Source of the DNA: Wyeomyia smithii
Lineage: Eukaryota > Arthropoda > Insecta > Diptera > Culicidae
Direction: 5' to 3'
Assembly: GCF_029784165.1 (NCBI RefSeq)
Contig: NC_073696.1
Span: 41,743,858 to 41,807,857 of the forward strand
DNA: 64,000 nt
The notes beneath the pieces were generated by a model. It ran no database searches. It saw only the letters and a program-made list of their open reading frames with translations, and was not told the origin of the DNA. The position numbers and the translations under genes are program-made. Below, one piece after another: positions 58,807-64,000 of the stretch (position 1 is the stretch's first letter; each line of letters opens with the position of its first letter).

Positions 58807-60179
58807 ATGGACTACAACATCAGTAGATTGTGCAGAGTTTGTCTGGAGGAAGGTGTTTTCACTTCCATCTTCAACACGGAACTAGTGGCAATGGCTCCAG
58901 CTGATATGTTGATTATGTGTGCTAATATAAAGGTGCTTTATTTCTACTCTATGTGAAAAATAGTTTTTGTATCGTTCCGTTGTCTTTCAGGTATCAAAAA
59001 ACGATGGACTACCGACAACCATCTGCAATAACTGTATGTACCGACTAGGGGTTGCTTTTCACCTAAAACAGCAGTGTGAAAATTCCGACATGAGACTGCG
59101 ACAGTACATCGGACTGATGACCGGTGTATACAGCAACTCACTGGATAAGGAAACGATGACCGACGACTCGTGGTTGTTGATTGCGAAAAAGTCCGACGAA
59201 ACGGATAGGAAGGTGTCCAAAAAGTGAGTTACTTTTGCTAAGTCAAACTACCATTGCTAATATTTTGCATACCTCAGAAGATCCAGCGGGAGAAGTAGAT
59301 ATAAACCGAAACCACCTGAAGACTGCAAAAAACGTGGCCCGAAGCCAACACCAAAACTGCCGCAAACCTGCTATCAATGCCACAAGACTTTCAAATGCGC
59401 TGCTCAACTTCAGATGCATTTAAGGTAAATGAGAAAAAATCAATCAAATTAATTTAAACTTAGGGACCTAATTGAAAATCGTGTACAGGACACACAGCGG
59501 TGAGAAACCGTTTGCTTGCAACTATTGCTCAAGACGCTTTGCACAGAAGCATAATCTCTCTATTCACATTCGCACTCACACGGGTATGTTTCAGCAATGT
59601 CAGGCAATAATTCCTGTAATAAAAATGAATCCAATTGTAGGTGAGCGGCCATATCAATGTGAAATTTGTAGTAAGCAATTCTCGGCGCTAGGAAATTTCC
59701 AAGCGCATAAGAAAATTCACTCCAACCAGCGAGACCACATCTGTCCTTCCTGCAACAAGGCGTTTATCACTTCTGGTGACCTTTCGCGCCACATGGTGTC
59801 CCATTCGGGCATTAAAAGCTATCACTGTGATGTATGTGCCAAAAGTTTCAGTCGAAATCGTGACATGGTTGCGCACAAAAAGAAAATTCATCTGAACGAT
59901 CGTTCCAACGAAAACTACAAGTGCATGGAATGCCAAAAAGTGTTCGCAACTGCCGATAGTCTAAGCCTTCACATGCGCATCCACAACCCAATACCGCCGG
60001 CACCGTTGATGCCACCTCCGCCGCCACAGCCACACATCCAGCAGCCGATTGCTATCGCGCCGCATCACAGCCTCGGTGCGGCTTCCCTTGGCGTCGGACT
60101 CGGGATGCTACCCCACACTCACACCCAAACTGGTTACCACACACAAATGCACCCTGCCCAGCGACTACATCCCTACTAA
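58807..60179 (+). CDS. ZAD-type C2H2 zinc-finger protein
   Basis: Five exons: 58807-58932, 58991-59223, 59278-59424, 59489-59583, 59641-60179; 379 residues. The N-terminal ZAD domain has its zinc cysteines at C9, C12, C54 and C57 (CRVC, CNNC). A basic linker follows, then six C2H2 fingers starting CYQC, FACNYC, YQCEIC, HICPSC, YHCDVC and YKCMEC. TGEKP-like linkers (HSGEKPF, HTGERPY) join the first three. A Pro- and His-rich tail ends the protein. ZAD proteins are insect-expanded nuclear DNA-binding factors that dimerise through the ZAD; the target sites are unknown. The start ATG has a good ACC context. AATAAA lies 22 bases past the stop. I cannot assign a named ortholog. Confidence 0.92.
59584..59640 (+). 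other. 57-bp intron that is open and in frame
   Basis: GTATGT to TTGTAG. Length is a multiple of three with no stop in frame, so retention would insert 19 residues between the second finger and its linker without breaking the protein. Confidence 0.75.
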
Positions 60180-60200
60180 AAAGGGGTCATTTCGGATCCA

Positions 60201-60206
60201 AATAAA
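60201..60206 (+). terminator. Polyadenylation signal of the ZAD zinc-finger gene
   Basis: A canonical AATAAA, 22 bases after the stop codon. Confidence 0.7.
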
Positions 60207-61270
60207 ATCTCTAAGTTCGTAACCAACTTGTTTTATTCTATTGCTGGAAAAGTTCGGTAACTTTTCCTCATTTAACAATCCCAAGTATTTCTATATATTT
60301 TCAAACTCTATCTAAACAACTGGTGATGTCGAAGTTGTATCTGGCATTCAAATGGTCGGAATTTTAGTACTAAATTTAGTTTGTATTTGTATGTCTCAAG
60401 CTGAAATTTTACAGTTTCTAAATGGTTCTGCGTGACTAATCACGGTGAGCTTATCCACAACGGCAAGATTTCCAACAAATTGTTTGCTCTTCATTTGACT
60501 TTTCTCCTACCGACTGAATGAAACAACAATATTTTGTCACAGTGCTTTTGATCCTCGCCGTTTTATATTCATTTCTTCAGAAAAAATCGTCCACTTAATC
60601 TGACAATAAAGTTTACTATTATAATGAACTTAATTGAAGAATTTCGAATATCCATTGCTTTGCCCATCATGACAAACTGTTTTTTGCAGAAACGTCTTAA
60701 AATTTAGAAAACGAAAATGTTTTAACTATTGTCGAAAACAATAACTAGGTAGTTTGTTAATTGGAATATCGCGCCCTCAAATTTAAATTTTCTGTACCAA
60801 ATTCATGCATTAAAACTAATTCAAAACTGGACGATATGAACCAGGTTAAAAACTGATTTCACTAACTACATTTTACCAATGTTGTTTCCACGATAAATGA
60901 CCTCAGATTATCATGTGTGCTTTGTAAATTGCAATGCACTTGCTTTTGCTCCAATACTAAGTTTTCCTTTTAACCGATAAGCTCACTTGGAAAATTATCT
61001 ACCCTATTAGTTTTTTCGATTACCTGAAGCTAATTCAGCTAAGTCAACCATGATTTGACGTTTCAAAAATCCTTACCTAAAACATTTTGCTACTCAATAA
61101 ACAATTGTTCTAACTAGTCTATGACATATCTACAAAACCATTGAGAAATGGTTTCCAACCAGTGGTGAAGTCTCTGAAAACTACACAAGCGGAAATTTTG
61201 CTTGTTTTTTTTCTTCTTTGGAAAAAATACAAATATGCACGGGAGCATTCAAATTTTCTACATGTACCTA
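60207..61270. other. Intergenic region between convergent genes
   Basis: AT-rich. It should contain the 3' end of the methyltransferase transcript, but no clear minus-strand AATAAA was found close to the stop. No dispersed repeat was recognised. Confidence 0.4.
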
Positions 61271-62296
61271 CTAACAATGCCGCAGATCGAAATCTTTTTT
61301 GTACATTCGTATCAACAGCGGATAGTGGATATTTTCGTCGTACCCCTCGATCCGAATGAGCTCCAGATGTTTGTTCCAGATCGCGTCGTTGTAACAGTTC
61401 AGCATATCGTAGTAGAAGCCCTTGGCCACGCATTCGTTGAGAAAGTGGACCAGGGTGTTGCCTCGGCGGGGTGCCGTGATCAGGGCCACCCCACTGTCGG
61501 CCAGAAACATCCAGATGGTATCGATTAGATGCGATCGCGATTCATCGAAGAACAGACAGTCCGCCGATAGGATAAACTGGTAGCGGGCACGATCCGCATG
61601 GAATGAAGCTTGATTATTGCTCACAGATTCCCACTTCAGCACGGATGTTTTGATGGTGCAGTTGAATTTGTTCAGATGGAGTGACTTCTCGACGTTCTTT
61701 ATCGATAAATCGTTGCCATCGGTTACATGCACGAACGAGGGATTGCCGTACTTGGCCAGCACCAATCCAGCCAAGCAGGTCATTCCTCCGCCCAGCTCAA
61801 GAACATCGGTGTTTTCAAAAATGTTCAACCGTGACAAAACATAGTACGCTAGAGCTTCTTCGGATGGCCATACGCAGATATTTCCGGTATTGTTGAACCC
61901 CATAAGTTCAGTCGCCGTCCACGGTCGCTCTCCAATTAACCTAATTTTCAATCGGTATCGATCCGCTAACCTATAAACATAAATATTTTCGTCTTTTTCA
62001 TCACAAGCGCGATCAAGTTCAATCAAATTGAACTTCAGTATCGGGTCATCCTCACTAGAATCATGCCGCAAGGCTTTGGCCAGCAGCTTCCACCTACGGC
62101 GTGCATTCACAGTTCTACTGTGACCGGGACTTTGCGCCTCTTTGTTAGTGTTGTTGCAGCACCCATCCTGTCCCGTTTCACAAAGCACATCACACTCCGG
62201 TGAAACCGTGATCGTGAGGAAATCAAAAGCACCTCCTGACAACATGTCATCATACTGGGATTTCATTAAATCACCGCGATCTGCTGACGTTGACAT
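61271..62296 (-). CDS. CAMKMT: Calmodulin-lysine N-methyltransferase
   Basis: A single exon of 341 residues. The first ATG after the upstream in-frame stop is at 62296; the longer frame to 62338 would need a TTG start. FNNTGNICVWPSEE (134-147), ELGGGMTCLAGL (167-178, SAM-binding motif I), VTDGN (191-195), SADCLFFDE and APRRGNTL are diagnostic of CaM KMT, a class I seven-beta-strand methyltransferase. Known for the family: it trimethylates Lys115 of calmodulin using S-adenosylmethionine in the cytosol. The catalytic block is complete. A roughly 60-residue Cys-, Ser- and Asn-containing N-terminus precedes the RRRWKLL motif. Confidence 0.93.
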   Translation of the reverse strand: MSTSADRGDLMKSQYDDMLSGGAFDFLTITVSPECDVLCETGQDGCCNNTNKEAQSPGHSRTVNARRRWKLLAKALRHDSSEDDPILKFNLIELDRACDEKDENIYVYRLADRYRLKIRLIGERPWTATELMGFNNTGNICVWPSEEALAYYVLSRLNIFENTDVLELGGGMTCLAGLVLAKYGNPSFVHVTDGNDLSIKNVEKSLHLNKFNCTIKTSVLKWESVSNNQASFHADRARYQFILSADCLFFDESRSHLIDTIWMFLADSGVALITAPRRGNTLVHFLNECVAKGFYYDMLNCYNDAIWNKHLELIRIEGYDENIHYPLLIRMYKKDFDLRHC

Positions 62297-64000
62297 CACC
62301 TGTCGCCGATGTTTCGTTGTCCCGCCAGTAAGCGACAATAAAATCTATGTCATACCGAGCTTCCAATCCGGTAAGATGTGGCAATGTCACATCAACAATT
62401 TTTGATTCCGTGCGACTTCTGAACGTAGGAACTTCGATAATTAGGCAAGCCAATTAAAATTACCGCAGGTAACACAGATGACGCTGTTCCCGCTACAAAT
62501 CAGTAAATGCCACGGCGATCGGCTAATTTGTGGCATCCAGGTACAAGTTCCTGCAACGACAAAAAAAAAGAACACATACAGAAACCGAATTGAAATGCGT
62601 CCATTAGTTTATTTATATCTGAAACCTTTTAGCGGTTTGACGATAGAATAAGTGCACTATGAATGGTTCGGCTCGTGTCTAGGAATGATCGCAATTGAAG
62701 ACTCTTGAGCGCAAACAAGCGCTGAATCTAAATTCAAACTCAATCGGCGGGTGTCTTTCATGCCCGGTCGCACAATCCGTACTACTAACCGTGGTCAGGC
62801 TTTCCGTGTGCATATGTCAATAGGTGCGTCTTGTGTGGCAATCATCGAAATTCGATAAAATGACTCTAAATTAAATCATGCTCTAGCTGGTGGGGGTATG
62901 ATAGCCGCCTGCCCCCCGCCATCCTCCGCTTTTACCCACAGTTGTGGTCAGTAAATGAGACAATCAATTTACCGTTGTTGTTTTTTTTTTCATTCTTCAG
63001 CTTGATTTGCTTATCAATTCATCATCAGAAATGGAAAGCGTATTCCGCTGGATGGTATGCAAAGCGGTTCCGATTTTACGGTGACATCAAGAGATAAGGT
63101 CACGAAGGTATTTTTATTTCATTGGTTAGTACGACTGTGTCTTATCAATAATAAAACTTCCGAGAACGTAGTTCTCTGTGGTAATTAAGATTAATTTGTC
63201 CTAGCTTCGGCTAGACGTTTACCAAAATTGAAACGTACGGAGGAAAATTACTACAATGTAATCTGGTTTTATCAAGATAATGCATTATAACTGCTAATAG
63301 GGTGTCAATGGAAATCGACGTCAAATCGACGTCAATGGAAATGGGGGACAGGTTGTCCAGCGTTACGTAAATTTAGGGAAGGGGGGTCATATCGAACGTT
63401 ACTCATCGTTACATGGGGGGGAGGGGGTCTGAAATCTAGGTTTTTAGCGCTACGTAATTTGTGTACGACGCCTTAACTGGAAATCAATACTTTTTTGATC
63501 CTTCTGTCTCTACAATTTCTTTACAGAATTACTCAAACCAGCATACCATTGAAGAGGGAAAAGATAACGTCTTCTTTTGCAAACATCGAAGTGGGTGGTC
63601 ACCATATTGAATTTAGACGCCATATTGATTTTTTTTTTCAAAAAAAAAGATTTTTGAATAGGTGCCCTCTCACTTAGAAGAATGTTCAATTAGACCATTT
63701 GGTTTTCGGTTATACATTATCTTCTTCCGATAAAACCTCTAAATCGTTAATGTCTTCCGCAAAGTTATCGTTACTATCGTCGGACGATTTTTATTTGAAT
63801 GTCCCTTATCTTCTCCGTAATGATGGGTCGGTCGATTGGAGATGTTCTATAAGAATATCATGTGTTACAACAGTGTGGTAATTTTGATGTGTCCTCTCAA
63901 AACGCACAACGATTGCTCTGACTTTGCACAAAAAATGTGTTGAATGCGCAACCGTTGTACAATGAATAAATTGGATCGTAAACAGAATATGTATTTTACA
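62297..64000. other. Non-coding flank
   Basis: Positions 62297-62560 probably hold the leader and promoter of the methyltransferase gene. The remainder has no supported gene. Positions 63299-63475 start TAGGGTGTCAATGGAAATCG and contain GCGTTACGTAA, a G run and GCGCTACGTAATTTG, a GTTACGTAA-rich pattern that looks like a transposon end. Confidence 0.45.

Noticed and set aside
61271..62338. 355-residue version of the methyltransferase
   Set aside because: It would start at TTG. The first ATG in this frame is at 62296, after an upstream in-frame stop.
1..64000. Endogenous viral fragments, as are common in Aedes genomes
   Set aside because: No open frame or broken frame reads like a viral polymerase, capsid or glycoprotein. 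A translated search would be needed to exclude short remnants.

Overview
The window is insect nuclear DNA, almost certainly from a mosquito and most likely an Aedes-type genome. Genes are split by short GT-AG introns of about 50 bp next to very long repeat-filled ones. Intergenic and intronic DNA is AT-rich and packed with foldback and miniature DNA elements. Two copies of a tRNA-derived SINE resembling the Aedes Feilai family are present. No bacterial, organellar or recognisable viral coding sequence was seen.

Layout. Positions 1-10705 hold no exon I can support: a repeat-rich left part (507-5095) and a repeat-poor part (5096-10705). They are probably upstream intron or flank of the first gene. 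Positions 10706-14796 (+) carry the last three coding exons of expanded, the FERM-domain scaffold of Hippo growth control. Its 5' coding exon lies outside the window or was not found. Tail to tail with it, 16376-40560 (-) carries a CD98hc/SLC3A2-type amino-acid-transporter heavy chain. It has two coding exons separated by a 22.3-kb intron, and that intron is a nest of transposons: TA-flanked foldbacks, a SINE, 126-bp tandem repeats, and two 3-kb copies of one element in opposite orientation. Positions 41-53 kb are again mobile DNA, including hAT-like miniature elements with 8-bp target-site duplications that sit inside older elements.

Positions 53.5-62.3 kb form a compact cluster: an SLC25A29-like mitochondrial carrier (+), an axonemal ruler protein CCDC40 (-), a ZAD C2H2 zinc-finger protein (+) divergent from CCDC40, and a single-exon calmodulin-lysine N-methyltransferase (-). 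The last 1.7 kb shows no gene.

The genes belong to separate pathways (growth control, plasma-membrane and mitochondrial amino-acid transport, cilia, transcription, calmodulin modification). I see no operon-like logic. The strongest unexplained signal is structural: nested mobile elements, several sharing a TA|GGG terminus, whose insertion order can be read from interrupted repeats and duplicated target sites. I did not find a clearly novel biological system. All exon boundaries are manual predictions from frame and GT-AG signals.
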